Assembly (NCBI GenBank): GCA_036399695.1
Contig: DASWMP010000162.1
Coordinates: 1 to 25,221 of the forward strand
Origin: DASVEE01 sp036399695
GTDB lineage: Bacteria > Acidobacteriota > Thermoanaerobaculia > Gp7-AA8
DNA length: 25,221 nucleotides
Direction of reading: 5' to 3'
Below are positions 6,920 through 16,273 of the stretch, piece after piece (positions within the stretch are counted from its first letter, which is position 1; every line of letters begins with the position of its first letter). The notes under the pieces are model-generated. The model ran no database searches and was not told the origin of the DNA. It worked only from the letters and a program-made list of their open reading frames with translations. The translations under genes were made by a program, and so were the position numbers.

Positions 6920-8353
6920 ATGGCTACCAAAGACCAGCAACCCATTCACGAGGTCCGTCCGGTCACGCAGGAAGTGCGGATTCCGGAGCGCTTCCTGCCG
7001 ACGCCGACCATCGAGCCGGGGCACAGCTTCTCGACGATCACGGATCACATCTCCACGATCGTCCTGCGGAAGAAGACGCCGCTCGGCTGGCTCATCGGCT
7101 TTGCCATCGCCCTCAGCGGCGTGATGATCCTGACGATCTCGCTGACGATGCTCGTAGGCAAGGGCGTCGGCATCTGGGGCATCAACCATCCGGTCGGATG
7201 GGGCATGGACATCATCAACTTCGTCTGGTGGATCGGCATCGGCCACGCCGGCACGCTGATCTCGGCGATTCTGCTCCTGCTCCGGCAGGAGTGGCGCACG
7301 TCCATCAACCGCTTCGCCGAAGCGATGACGCTCTTCGCCGTCGCTTCTGCCGGCATCTACCCCGCGCTGCACACCGGCCGCCCCTGGTACGACTACTGGC
7401 TCTTCCCGTATCCGAACACCATGGGTCTGTGGCCGCAGTTCCGCAGCCCGCTGATGTGGGACGTCTTCGCCGTCTCGACGTACGCGACGGTCTCGGCGCT
7501 CTTCTGGTACGTCGGCCTGATCCCCGATCTCGCGACGCTGCGCGACCGCGCCACGAACCTCTGGGTCCGCCGCGCTTACGGCGCGTTCGCGCTCGGCTGG
7601 CGCGGCTCGGCGAAGCACTGGCACCGTTACGAGCACGCCTACCTGCTGCTGGCCGGCCTCTCGACGCCGCTCGTGCTCTCGGTGCACACGATCGTGTCGT
7701 TCGACTTCGCGGTCGCACAGATCCCGGGGTGGCACGCCACGTTCTTCCCGCCGTACTTCGTCGCGGGCGCCGTGTTCGCCGGGTTCGCGATGGTGCTCAC
7801 GCTGGCCATTCCGGCCAGAAAGTTCTTCAAGCTCGAAGACTTCATCACCATGCGCCACCTCGAGAACATGGGCAAGGTCATGCTGGCGACGGGACTCATC
7901 GTCGCTTACGCCTACGCGATGGAGTGGTTCTACGGCATCTACTCCGGCAACGTCTTCGAGATCTTCATGCTGAAGAACCGTGCGACGGGGCCGTATGCGT
8001 CGATGTACATCGCGCTCTGGGTGTGCAATGGCCTGGCGCCGCAGCTCATGTGGTTCAAGCGTTTCCGGACCAGCACCTTCTGGCTGTTCGTGGTGGCGAT
8101 GTTCGTCAACGTCGGCATGTGGCTGGAGCGCTTCGTCATCATCCCGGCGTCGCTGCACCGCGACTTCCTGCCGTCGTCGTGGGGCATGTATCACGGCACG
8201 GTGTGGGACTGGGGCGTCTTCATCGGCTCGATCGGCCTCTTCTTCTCGCTGCTGTTCCTCTTCGTCAGATTCCTCCCGATGATCTCGATCTTCGAGATGC
8301 GCACGCTCCTTCCCGAGGCGCAGGCGCATGCCGACGGACACGAGGGCCATTAA
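6920..8353 (+). CDS. actC: ActC, NrfD/PsrC-like quinol-oxidising membrane subunit
   Basis: A 477-residue polytopic protein of the NrfD/PsrC family, with about ten membrane helices expected and visible hydrophobic segments from LGWLIGFAIALSGVMILTIS (about 55-74) to FIGSIGLFFSLLFLFVRFLP (about 434-453). Conserved polar spots include WWIGIGHAGTLISA near 103-116 and WHRYEHAYLLLAG near 234-246. In alternative complex III this is one of the two large helical-bundle subunits, at the quinol-binding side, paired with the iron-sulfur end of ActB. Start ATG 6920 directly follows the bridging frame; only a weak Shine-Dalgarno is visible. actD starts three bases after the stop. Confidence 0.93.
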   Translation: MATKDQQPIHEVRPVTQEVRIPERFLPTPTIEPGHSFSTITDHISTIVLRKKTPLGWLIGFAIALSGVMILTISLTMLVGKGVGIWGINHPVGWGMDIINFVWWIGIGHAGTLISAILLLLRQEWRTSINRFAEAMTLFAVASAGIYPALHTGRPWYDYWLFPYPNTMGLWPQFRSPLMWDVFAVSTYATVSALFWYVGLIPDLATLRDRATNLWVRRAYGAFALGWRGSAKHWHRYEHAYLLLAGLSTPLVLSVHTIVSFDFAVAQIPGWHATFFPPYFVAGAVFAGFAMVLTLAIPARKFFKLEDFITMRHLENMGKVMLATGLIVAYAYAMEWFYGIYSGNVFEIFMLKNRATGPYASMYIALWVCNGLAPQLMWFKRFRTSTFWLFVVAMFVNVGMWLERFVIIPASLHRDFLPSSWGMYHGTVWDWGVFIGSIGLFFSLLFLFVRFLPMISIFEMRTLLPEAQAHADGHEGH

Positions 8354-8356
8354 TCC

Positions 8357-8905
8357 ATGAGCATCGGAAAAATCAGAACCGGTCTGTATGGCGTGATCGC
8401 CGAGTTCACGAACGCGCAGTCGCTGCTCGACGCGGCGAATGCGACGCGCGAGCACGGCTACACGTCGCTCGACGCGTTCTCGCCATTCCCGATTCACGGG
8501 CTGGCGGAGGCGGTCGGGTTCCACAAGTCGCACCTCTCGTCGATCGTGCTCGGCATGGGCACCCTCGGCGGCATCGGCGGCTTCTTCATGTGCTACTACG
8601 CGAACGTCATCGCCTATCCGCTGAACATCGGCGGCAAGCCGTACAACTCATGGCCGGCGTGGATCCCCATCACCTTCGAGTGCACGATCCTGCTGGCCGC
8701 CTTCGGCGCGGTCTTCGGCATGCTGGCCCTCAACGGCCTGCCGATGCCGTATCACCCCGTTTTCAACGTGCGGCGCTTCGACCAGGCGTCGCGTGACAAG
8801 TTCTTCCTCGTCATTCAGGCGAGAGACCCGAAGTTCGACCTCGACGAGGCTCGGCGCTTTCTCGAGAGTCTCGGCCCCCGTGAGGTGACCGATGTCCCGT
8901 GGTAG
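8357..8905 (+). CDS. actD: ActD, DUF3341 membrane subunit of alternative complex III
   Basis: A 182-residue protein with the DUF3341 pattern: a soluble N-terminal domain (GVIAEFTNAQSLLDAA near 9-24, YTSLDAFSPFPIHGL near 35-49), two membrane helices (about 57-80 and 97-118) and a soluble tail with FNVRRFDQASRDKFFLV and a final SLGPREV. It is known as a structural subunit holding the complex together in the membrane, without cofactors. It starts three bases after actC and overlaps actE by 14 bases, implying coupled translation. Confidence 0.93.
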   Translation: MSIGKIRTGLYGVIAEFTNAQSLLDAANATREHGYTSLDAFSPFPIHGLAEAVGFHKSHLSSIVLGMGTLGGIGGFFMCYYANVIAYPLNIGGKPYNSWPAWIPITFECTILLAAFGAVFGMLALNGLPMPYHPVFNVRRFDQASRDKFFLVIQARDPKFDLDEARRFLESLGPREVTDVPW

Positions 8906-9608
8906 TCAAGGGGCGCGCTCCGCGCTCGAATTGAGAACGAAGAACGCAGAACGCGGAACGGGTGCCGTTCCGCGCTCCCGTTCTCCATTCTTCATTCTGC
9001 GTTCCGCGCTCTGCGTTCTGCTTCTCCTGACGGTGGCCGGCTGCCGCCAGAAGATGGCCAACCAGCCGCGCTACGATCCGCTCGAAGCGTCCGACTTCTT
9101 CAAGGACGGCATGGCCGCGCGTCCGCGCCTCGAGGGCGTGGTTGCACGCGGCGAGCTGGTGACGGATCCGTTCCTGGCGACCGGCAAGATCAACGGTGCG
9201 GTGGCGGATGGTTTTCCGTTCCCCGTCACGGCCTCGACGCTCGACCGCGGTGAGACGCGCTACAACGTCTACTGCGCGCCGTGCCACAGCCGCGTCGGCG
9301 ACGGCAACGGCATGATCCCGTCGCGCGGCTACCGCCGTCCTCCCTCGTTCCACACCGAGACGCTCCGCACTGCTACGACAGGACATTACTTCGACGTGAT
9401 CACGAATGGATTCGGCGCCATGCCGCCGTACGGAACAGTAGTTCCGCCCGAGGATCGCTGGGCGATCGTCGCTTACATCCGGGCGCTGCAGCTCAGCCAG
9501 AGCGTGCCGGTGAACGCCATCGCGCCCGCCGACCGGGCCAGGCTGGACGCGCCGCCGGCGGCGGCTCAGGCTCATGAAGGCGCGGCAGCGCACGGGGAGT
9601 CGCACTGA
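8892..9608 (+). CDS. actE: ActE, monoheme cytochrome c lipoprotein
   Basis: A 238-residue lipoprotein with one heme c site, C128-A-P-C131-H132, in VYCAPCHSRVGDGNG, and a likely axial Met at 177 (AMPPY). It passes electrons from ActA's hemes to the oxidase. The signal peptide (FFILRSALCVLLLLTVAGC) ends in lipobox VAGC with C51. Residues about 14-46, including most of the hydrophobic core, are encoded by a heptamer palindrome (8933-9027), so the n-region is unusually long and repeat-derived. ATG 8892 overlaps actD by 14 bases; an in-frame TTG at 8931 at the edge of the repeat is an alternative start. The tail is Ala/His-rich. Confidence 0.93.
   Translation: MSRGSQGARSALELRTKNAERGTGAVPRSRSPFFILRSALCVLLLLTVAGCRQKMANQPRYDPLEASDFFKDGMAARPRLEGVVARGELVTDPFLATGKINGAVADGFPFPVTASTLDRGETRYNVYCAPCHSRVGDGNGMIPSRGYRRPPSFHTETLRTATTGHYFDVITNGFGAMPPYGTVVPPEDRWAIVAYIRALQLSQSVPVNAIAPADRARLDAPPAAAQAHEGAAAHGESH
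8933..9027. repeat. Heptamer palindrome inside the actE signal peptide region
   Basis: The left arm runs in seven-base words around GAAGAAC, GCAGAAC and GCGGAAC (8933-8961). The right arm (8965-9027) carries the reverse complements, with GTTCCGC and GTTCTGC words continuing further than the left arm. The whole is translated in frame as part of actE. It has the same architecture as the elements at 3683-3746 and 16150-16268 but a different word. Confidence 0.8.
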
Positions 9609-9609
9609 C

Positions 9610-10818
9610 ATGAGCGACGTCTCCCAGTCCGCTTCCCGCCGCCCCGCCACGACCGGCATCGGTCGCGTGCAGTTGCCGGCGCTCGTCATCGGCATCATCG
9701 GCATCGTCCTCTCGGCGGTCGGCTACTTCACCAGCCCGGTGGAGTTCTTCCGCGCCTGGCTCGTCCCGTTCGTCTTCTGGTTCCTCATCGCCGCCGGCTC
9801 GCTCGGCGTCCTCATGCTGCAGTACGTGACGGGCGGTGAGTGGGGCATCCTGGTGCGCCGTCCGCTCGGTGCGGCCGCACGCACGCTCTGGATCTTCGTC
9901 CTCTTCCTGCTGCCGCTGGTCTTCGGCCTCAAGCACGTCTACATCTGGGCCAACCCGGAGATCGTCGCGCACGATCACCTGCTGCAGATGAAGGCCAGGT
10001 TCTGGCTGACGCCGAACGCCTGGATCATCCGTTCGGCCATCTACTTCGCCCTCCTGCTGCTCTGGGCCTGGCGCGTCCGCAAACTGTCGCTCCGGTTCTA
10101 CGAGGACCGCGCGCCGGAGACGGACCTCAAGCGCCGCAAGTGGGCCGCGGGTGGCATCTTCGTCTTCGTCATGGTGATGACGCTGTCGTCGGTCGACTGG
10201 ATGATGTCGCTCGAGCCGAAGTGGTACTCGTCGATGTACGGCATCAGCTTCACGGTCGGCGCGGGGCTCTCGGCCTTCGCCTTCGTGACGTTCTTCCTGA
10301 CGCTGATCTCCGGCACGAAGGCCATGCAGGACGTGCTCAAGCCGAATCACTTCCGCGATCTCGGCAACCTGATGCTCGCCTTCACGATGCTGTGGGCGTA
10401 CACGGCCTTCTCCGAGTTCCTCCTCATCTGGTACGGCAACATCAAGGAAGAGGTGCCCTACTACCTCAAGCGGCAGCACGGCACGTGGGGCGCGATCGCC
10501 CTGGCGCTCGTCGTCTTCCACTTCTTCCTGCCGTTCTTCATGCTCCTGATGCGGAACATCAAAGACCGTCCGCAGACGATCAAGATCGTCACGATCATCA
10601 TCCTGCTGATGCGCTTCGTCGACCTGTACTGGCTCATCACGCCGGCGCATTACGGCATGAAGTTCCACTTCCACTGGATCACCATCACCGCGTTCTTCGG
10701 CATCGGCGGTCTCTGGCTGTGGGCGTTCATTCAGCAGCTCAAGGGACAGACCATCATCCCGATCCACGAGACGTGGGTCGACGAAGCCATCCGAGAGGGG
10801 GCTCTGAAAAATGCCTGA
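9610..10818 (+). CDS. actF: ActF, second NrfD-like membrane subunit
   Basis: A 402-residue polytopic protein, the second NrfD/PsrC-like bundle of alternative complex III. About ten helices are expected; clear ones include LPALVIGIIGIVLSAVGYF (about 21-39), FVFWFLIAAGSLGVLMLQYV, LWIFVLFLLPLVFGL and the C-terminal WITITAFFGIGGLWLWAFI. The motif SSVDWMMSLEPKWYSSMYG near 193-211 is characteristic of ActF. The subunit helps anchor the complex and may help couple quinol oxidation to proton movement; the latter is debated. ATG 9610 is one base after the actE stop; a start at 9574 would overlap actE by 35 bases and is not preferred. It overlaps the next gene by eight bases. Confidence 0.93.
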   Translation: MSDVSQSASRRPATTGIGRVQLPALVIGIIGIVLSAVGYFTSPVEFFRAWLVPFVFWFLIAAGSLGVLMLQYVTGGEWGILVRRPLGAAARTLWIFVLFLLPLVFGLKHVYIWANPEIVAHDHLLQMKARFWLTPNAWIIRSAIYFALLLLWAWRVRKLSLRFYEDRAPETDLKRRKWAAGGIFVFVMVMTLSSVDWMMSLEPKWYSSMYGISFTVGAGLSAFAFVTFFLTLISGTKAMQDVLKPNHFRDLGNLMLAFTMLWAYTAFSEFLLIWYGNIKEEVPYYLKRQHGTWGAIALALVVFHFFLPFFMLLMRNIKDRPQTIKIVTIIILLMRFVDLYWLITPAHYGMKFHFHWITITAFFGIGGLWLWAFIQQLKGQTIIPIHETWVDEAIREGALKNA

Positions 10819-11446
10819 GCACCTTCATTACGAGGAAGACGATCTCTTCAACCCGGAGACGAAGCATGAAGAGTCGGACGTCAGCATCAAGGGACTGTTC
10901 GTCTTCATCGGCATCTTCGTGGTGTTCGCGTTCGTCACGCACATCGCCCTGTGGATGTTGTACAAGGCGCTCGTCAAGAGCGAGCGTGCCGATCCGCGCC
11001 GCCTGACGGAACTGCATCGTCCGGCCGACATGGACGTGCCGCAGAATCAGCCGCTGCTCCAGCCGTTCCCCCGCCGCGCGGACAACGAGTCGCAGGCCAT
11101 CATCCCGCCGTTCCGCAACACGCCCGTGACGGACCTGGTGGACATGCACGCCGCCGAGGAGAAGATGCTGGCGGAGTATGGGTGGGTCGACAAGCAGAAG
11201 GGCATCGTGAGGGTGCCGATCGGCGTCGCCAAGCAGATGCTGCTGCAGCAGGGGCTGCCCACCGTGCAGCAGCCGGCCACGCCCCCGCGGACGACGACCG
11301 GCGGGACGCCGACGGGCGAGCCGCTGACGCCGGAGCAGGCGCCGTCCGGAACGAACAACACGCAGGTGCCGGGCAACGCCGCACAGACCCCGGTGCCTCC
11401 GCCGACCACCACTCAGCCGATCAACACAGGAACCCCGCACCCGTGA
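10811..11446 (+). CDS. Single-helix membrane protein of the act-cox operon, no name
   Basis: A 211-residue protein with an acidic N terminus, one membrane helix at about 28-51 (GLFVFIGIFVVFAFVTHIALWML), a periplasmic segment holding VDMHAAEEKMLAEYGWVDKQ and GIVRVPIGVAKQMLLQQGLP (about 108-150), and a Pro/Thr-rich disordered tail (about 155-211). No cofactor motif is visible. Eight-base overlap with actF and position before the SCO gene suggest an accessory or assembly subunit linking alternative complex III and the oxidase. The YGWVD and VRxPI motifs appear, from memory, in small proteins of similar clusters, but I cannot assign a formal family. The end of the gene lies in a 25-base sequence duplicated at the start of the SCO gene. 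Confidence 0.85.
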   Translation: MPEHLHYEEDDLFNPETKHEESDVSIKGLFVFIGIFVVFAFVTHIALWMLYKALVKSERADPRRLTELHRPADMDVPQNQPLLQPFPRRADNESQAIIPPFRNTPVTDLVDMHAAEEKMLAEYGWVDKQKGIVRVPIGVAKQMLLQQGLPTVQQPATPPRTTTGGTPTGEPLTPEQAPSGTNNTQVPGNAAQTPVPPPTTTQPINTGTPHP

Positions 11447-11541
11447 AACGTCTCCTCATGGCGCAGCTCAATGACAATGCGGGACAGACACTCTTGTCTG
11501 TCCTTCTGACCCGGAACACAGGAACCCCCAACCCGTGAACC
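11424..11541. repeat. GACAGA hairpin flanked by 25-base direct duplication
   Basis: Near-identical copies of a 25-26-base sequence beginning ACACAGGAACCCC lie at 11424-11449 and 11517-11541. Between them, at 11482-11503, is the hairpin GGACAGACA-CTCT-TGTCTGTCC. The duplicated piece includes the ribosome-entry side and GTG start of the SCO gene, so copy A (GTG 11443) looks like a duplicated start. A frame from GTG 11443 runs through the hairpin and stops at 11536-11538, overlapping the true SCO start at 11535. Confidence 0.75.
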
Positions 11542-12356
11542 GACTGACCCTCCACGTTGCGCTTGCGCTGTCTCTGCTCGTCGCGGGCTCCGCGGCGGCG
11601 CAGATCAACACGCCCAAGCGACTGCCTGGCAAGGTGGCCATCGCTCAGAAGCTCGGGGCGCAGCTCCCGGCGGATCTGATGTTCCGCGACGAGCAGGGGA
11701 AGGTCGTCCGTCTCGGCCAGTTCTTCGGCAAGGGCCGGCCGGTGCTCCTGCAGTTCGTCTACTTCAACTGCCCCATGCTCTGCCCCATGACGCTCGAGGG
11801 GACGACGTCCACGCTGACGCAGCTCAAGTTCGACATCGGCAAGGAATTCGACGTCCTCACGATCTCCATCGACCCCCGCGACAAGGCGTCGATGGCGGCG
11901 TCGCTGAAGGACAAGTACGTCCGCCGCTACGGCCGCCTCGAGGCGGCGAACGGCTGGCACTTCCTGACCGGTCACGACACGGCCATCAAGAAGCTCACCG
12001 ATACCGTCGGCTTCGAGTACGCGTATGACCCGCGGAGCGACCAGTTCGCCCATGGGTCGGCTCTCATCGTCCTCACGCCGGACGGCCGGACTTCCCGCTA
12101 CTTCTACGGCTTCGAGTACAAGCCTCGCGACCTCCGCCTCGCCCTCGTGGAGGCATCGGATTCGAAGATCGGGAACGCCACCGATCAGTTCCTGCTCCTC
12201 TGCTTTCATTACGACCCGACCATCGGCAAGTACAGCCGGAACGCCATGAACTTCATGCGCGCCGGCGGGGTGGCCACGGTCGCGACGCTCGCGGGCTTCT
12301 TCTTCCTGATGTTCCGGAAGGAGCGGAGCCAGATCCTCTCAGGATTGAAACGATGA
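11535..12356 (+). CDS. SCO1/SenC-family copper chaperone for the oxidase
   Basis: A 273-residue thioredoxin-fold protein that delivers copper to the CuA site of cytochrome oxidase subunit II. A signal peptide covers 1-22 (cut near SAAAQ). The copper ligands are C79 and C83 in FNCPMLCP and H173 in FAHGS. A C-terminal extension (LLLCFHYDPTIGKYSRN, about 220-236) leads to a membrane helix at about 244-261 and a basic tail, so the protein is probably anchored at its C terminus. The start is GTG 11535, preceded by AGGAA-like bases in the duplicated segment. The stop overlaps the coxB start by four bases (ATGA), placing the chaperone beside its client. Confidence 0.92.
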   Translation: MNRLTLHVALALSLLVAGSAAAQINTPKRLPGKVAIAQKLGAQLPADLMFRDEQGKVVRLGQFFGKGRPVLLQFVYFNCPMLCPMTLEGTTSTLTQLKFDIGKEFDVLTISIDPRDKASMAASLKDKYVRRYGRLEAANGWHFLTGHDTAIKKLTDTVGFEYAYDPRSDQFAHGSALIVLTPDGRTSRYFYGFEYKPRDLRLALVEASDSKIGNATDQFLLLCFHYDPTIGKYSRNAMNFMRAGGVATVATLAGFFFLMFRKERSQILSGLKR

Positions 12357-13465
12357 ATCTTGCCGATTTTCCGCTGTTCCCAGAGCAGGCATCGTCCGTT
12401 GCGGGCTATGTCGACACGCTGTTCCTGTTCCTCTGCGTCCTGACGGGGAGCGTGTCGCTGCTGATCTGGATCGTCATCTTCTTCTTCGCGATCAAGTATC
12501 GCCGCCGCCCCGACAACGAGCTGGCTCAGGAGCAGGAGCCGCCGAAGATGCTCGAGTTCGCGTGGATCGTGCTCCCGACGATCATCTTCGTCCTGATCTT
12601 CGTCTGGGGCGCCTGGGTCTTCTTCCGGTTGCAGCGCGCGCCGGACGACGCCCTGGAGGTCTACGCGACGGGCCGCCAGTGGATGTGGAAGTTCCAGCAT
12701 CCGTCCGGCCAGCGCGAGATCAACACGCTGCACGTGCCGGTCGGCCGCGCGGTCAAGATCACGATGGCCTCCGAGGACGTCGTGCACAGCCTCTGGTTCC
12801 CGTCGTTCCGCGTGAAGGCGGACGTCCTGCCGACGCGCTACCGGACCCTCTGGTTCACCGCGACGAAGACAGGCCGTTACCATCTCTTCTGCGCCGAGTA
12901 CTGCGGCACGCTGCACTCCGGCATGGTCGGCTGGGTGGAAGTCATGGAGCCGACGGAGTACCAGCGCTGGCTCGCCGGCGGCTCGGAAGGCTCGCTCGCC
13001 TCGCAGGGTGAGAAGCTCTTCCAGCAGTACGCGTGCAACACCTGCCACATGGATACGGCCGGTGCTCGCGGTCCGGTGCTCGAGGGCCTCTACGGCAAGC
13101 AGCGCCAGCTCGCGGACAACACGCTCGTGACGGCGGACGACAACTACATCCGCGAGTCGATCCTGCACCCGCAGGCCAAGATCGCGGCCGGCTTCGCGCC
13201 GGTCATGCCCTCCTTCCAGGGGCAGGTGAATGAAGAAGATCTCCTCAAGCTCCTGGCGTACGTGAAGTCGCTCGGAGACCAGACGCAGCAGACGCCGGTG
13301 CCGGAGTCGGCAGCCTCGCGGGCGTCGAGCGCCGGTTCGCCCTTGACGCCGCCGGCCACGCCGCCGTCGTCACCGGCTGCCACGACCACCTCCACCACCA
13401 CATCGACGGCCGCACCGGCAGGCACTCCGGCCGGAACGGCTACGAACGGGACACCGCAACAATGA
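12353..13465 (+). CDS. coxB: Cytochrome c oxidase subunit II with fused cytochrome c (caa3 type)
   Basis: A 370-residue subunit II. Two membrane helices lie at about 22-47 and 70-92. The cupredoxin domain has a full CuA site: H145, C180, E182, C184, H188 and M191 (FCAEYCGTLHSGM). A fused cytochrome c domain has C228-N-T-C231-H232 and probable axial Met 285 (APVMPSF). The fusion defines a caa3 oxidase, in which the domain accepts electrons directly, here probably from ActE. A Pro/Thr/Ala/Ser-rich tail of about 50 residues (320-370) follows. There is no obvious cleaved signal peptide. It overlaps the SCO gene and coxA by four bases each. Confidence 0.95.
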   Translation: MNLADFPLFPEQASSVAGYVDTLFLFLCVLTGSVSLLIWIVIFFFAIKYRRRPDNELAQEQEPPKMLEFAWIVLPTIIFVLIFVWGAWVFFRLQRAPDDALEVYATGRQWMWKFQHPSGQREINTLHVPVGRAVKITMASEDVVHSLWFPSFRVKADVLPTRYRTLWFTATKTGRYHLFCAEYCGTLHSGMVGWVEVMEPTEYQRWLAGGSEGSLASQGEKLFQQYACNTCHMDTAGARGPVLEGLYGKQRQLADNTLVTADDNYIRESILHPQAKIAAGFAPVMPSFQGQVNEEDLLKLLAYVKSLGDQTQQTPVPESAASRASSAGSPLTPPATPPSSPAATTTSTTTSTAAPAGTPAGTATNGTPQQ

Positions 13466-15118
13466 CCAGCACCACGATCGAAGCTCCCGACGTTCCGCTC
13501 ATCGAGCCGTCCTCGCACGGCCGGAACTATCTGAACAAAGAGTACGGCGTGCTGTCGTGGCTCCTGACGAAGGACCACAAGCGCATCGCCATCCTCTACC
13601 TGGTGTCCGTCACGGCGCTGTTCTTCGTCGGCGGCATGCTCGCGTTCCTCATGCGCCTCGAGCTCCTCACGCCCGAGGGGGACATGTTCACGTCCGACCA
13701 GTACAACAAGCTCTTCACGCTGCACGGCATCGTGATGATCTTCTTCTTCCTGATCCCCGCGATCCCGGCGGTGCTCGGGAACTTCCTGCTGCCGATCATG
13801 CTCGGCGCGAAGGACCTCGCGTTCCCGAAGATCAACCTGCTGAGCTGGTACATCTACATGGTCGGCGCGATCTTCGGCATCTACGTCATCGTGACGGGCG
13901 GCGTCGACACCGGCTGGACGTTCTACACGCCGTTCTCGACGCAGTATTCGAATACGCACGTCTTCGCCACGACGCTGGGCGCGTTCATCACCGGCTTCTC
14001 GTCGATCCTGACGGGCCTGAATTTCATCGTCACGATTCACCGGATGCGCGCGCCGGGGCTGACCTGGTTCCGCCTGCCGCTGTTCGTCTGGTCGCACTAC
14101 GCGACGAGCGTCGTCATGCTGCTGGCGACGCCGGTGCTCGCCATCACGCTCGTGCTGCTCATGATCGAGCGCGTACTGAGGGTCGGCATCTTCGATCCGG
14201 CACTCGGCGGCGACCCGGTGCTCTACCAGCATCTCTTCTGGTTCTACTCGCACCCGGCCGTCTACATCATGATTCTGCCGGCCATGGCCGTCATCTCCGA
14301 GTGCGTGGCGGCTTTCACCCGCAAGAAGATCTTCGGCTACGCGTTCGTCGCCTACTCGTCGCTGGCCATCGCCTTCCTCGGCTTCCTGGTCTGGGCGCAC
14401 CATCTGTTCGTGGCCGGCATCTCGGTCTACTCGGGGATGATCTTCTCGTTCCTGACGATGCTCGTCGCCGTCCCCTCGGCCATCAAGGTCTTCAACTGGA
14501 CGGCCACGATGTACAAGGCCTCGGTCTCCTGGGCCACGCCGATGCTGTACGTCCTCGGCTTCATCGGCCTGTTCACCATCGGCGGCGTCACGGGCCTCTT
14601 CCTCGGCGCGCTCGGCATCGACGTGCACGTGCACGACTCCTACTTCGTCGTCGCGCACTTCCACTACATCATGGTCGGCGGCACGGTCATGGGCTACATG
14701 GCCGGCATCCACTACTGGTGGCCGAAGATGACCGGCCGCATGTATCCGGAGTGGTGGGGACGCCTCTCGGCGATGCTCGTGTTCGTCGGCTTCAACCTGA
14801 CGTTCTTCCCGCAGTTCATCGTCGGCTACGTCGGCATGCCGCGCCGCTATCACGCGTATGCGCCGGAGTTCCAGGTCCTCAACGTCCTCTCCACCGCCGG
14901 CGCGACAGTGCTCGCGGTCGGCTACCTCCTGCCGATGCTCTACTTCGGCTGGTCGATGAAGTTCGGCCGCAAGGCGGGCCCGAATCCCTGGGGCGCGGTC
15001 GGCCTCGAGTGGGCCACGCCTTCGCCTCCCCCGACCGAGAACTTCCACGAGACGCCGGTCGTCACGTGGGAGGCCTACGACTACCCGGCATTCCTGAAGG
15101 CCATGCGGGAGACGCAGA

Positions 15119-15126
<8 letters not shown>
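13462..15126 (+). CDS. coxA: Cytochrome c oxidase subunit I (A2-type heme-copper oxidase)
   Basis: A 554-residue subunit I that reduces oxygen and pumps protons. Metal ligands are seen at H88 (low-spin heme, TLHGIVM), H264 with Y268 (CuB and cross-linked Tyr), H313-H314 (CuB), H399 (heme a3) and H401 (low-spin heme). The helix VI motif is YSHPAVY rather than HPEVY: the K-pathway-side Tyr is present, while the D-channel glutamate of A1 enzymes is replaced, which marks the A2 subclass known from Thermus and Rhodothermus caa3 oxidases. About twelve helices are expected. Four-base overlap with coxB and eight-base overlap with coxC imply coupled translation. Confidence 0.96.
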
Positions 15127-15826
<700 letters not shown>

Positions 15827-15831
15827 CGACC

Positions 15832-16152
15832 ATGAACGAACACGAACATCACAAGCACGCGCCCGCTCATCACGTCACGGCGCTCCCCATCTACTTCGGC
15901 ATCTTCATCGCGCTGATGGTCCTGACGGTGCTGACCGTCTACGCCTCGCGCGTCGACCTCGGCTGGCTGAACACGCCCATCGCCATGGCCATCGCCATCA
16001 TCAAGTGCGCGCTGGTCATCCTCTGGTTCATGCACGTGATCCACTCCCCCAAGCTGACGTGGGTGGTCGTGATCGCGTCGTTCCTCTGGCTGGCAGTGCT
16101 GTTCGCGCTGACGTTCGCGGATTACCTCACGCGGGGCTGGAGCGTCTACTAG
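15832..16152 (+). CDS. coxD: Cytochrome c oxidase subunit IV (small membrane subunit)
   Basis: A 106-residue protein with a His-rich N terminus (NEHEHHKHAPAHH) and three membrane helices at about 18-38, 48-70 and 76-97, including IIKCALVILWFMHVIHS, the signature of prokaryotic subunit IV of the caa3/CoxD type. It is a small structural subunit without cofactors. It starts five bases after coxC and ends the operon. The stop codon lies inside the first unit of a 12-base direct repeat. Confidence 0.92.
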   Translation: MNEHEHHKHAPAHHVTALPIYFGIFIALMVLTVLTVYASRVDLGWLNTPIAMAIAIIKCALVILWFMHVIHSPKLTWVVVIASFLWLAVLFALTFADYLTRGWSVY

Positions 16153-16268
16153 AGGCGCGGTTAGAGGCGGGTTTAGAGGCGCGTTGTCCGTTGTCCGTTT
16201 CTCGTGCTCCGCTACGCGATGAGCGTCGACTGAGCGCAGCACGGACAACGGAAAACGGACAACGCGCC
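16150..16268. repeat. Heptamer palindrome with 12-base direct repeats after coxD
   Basis: Three 12-base units beginning TAGAGGCG (16150, 16162, 16174) run into two 31-base arms, 16178-16208 and 16238-16268, that are reverse complements with few mismatches and are built from GTTGTCC heptamers. It sits between the convergent ends of coxD and the MATE gene, so the RNA hairpin on either strand could act as a shared terminator. A short TTTC follows on the plus strand but no long T-run. Confidence 0.8.
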
Positions 16269-16273
16269 TTTCA

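Noticed and set aside
3577..6945. 1122-residue open frame on the minus strand opposite actB
   Set aside because: It is an Arg/Val/Asp/His-rich antisense shadow of a GC-rich gene; the plus strand has clear ActB motifs.
9493..10767. 424-residue minus-strand frame opposite actF
   Set aside because: Antisense shadow; no domain and no ribosome binding site.
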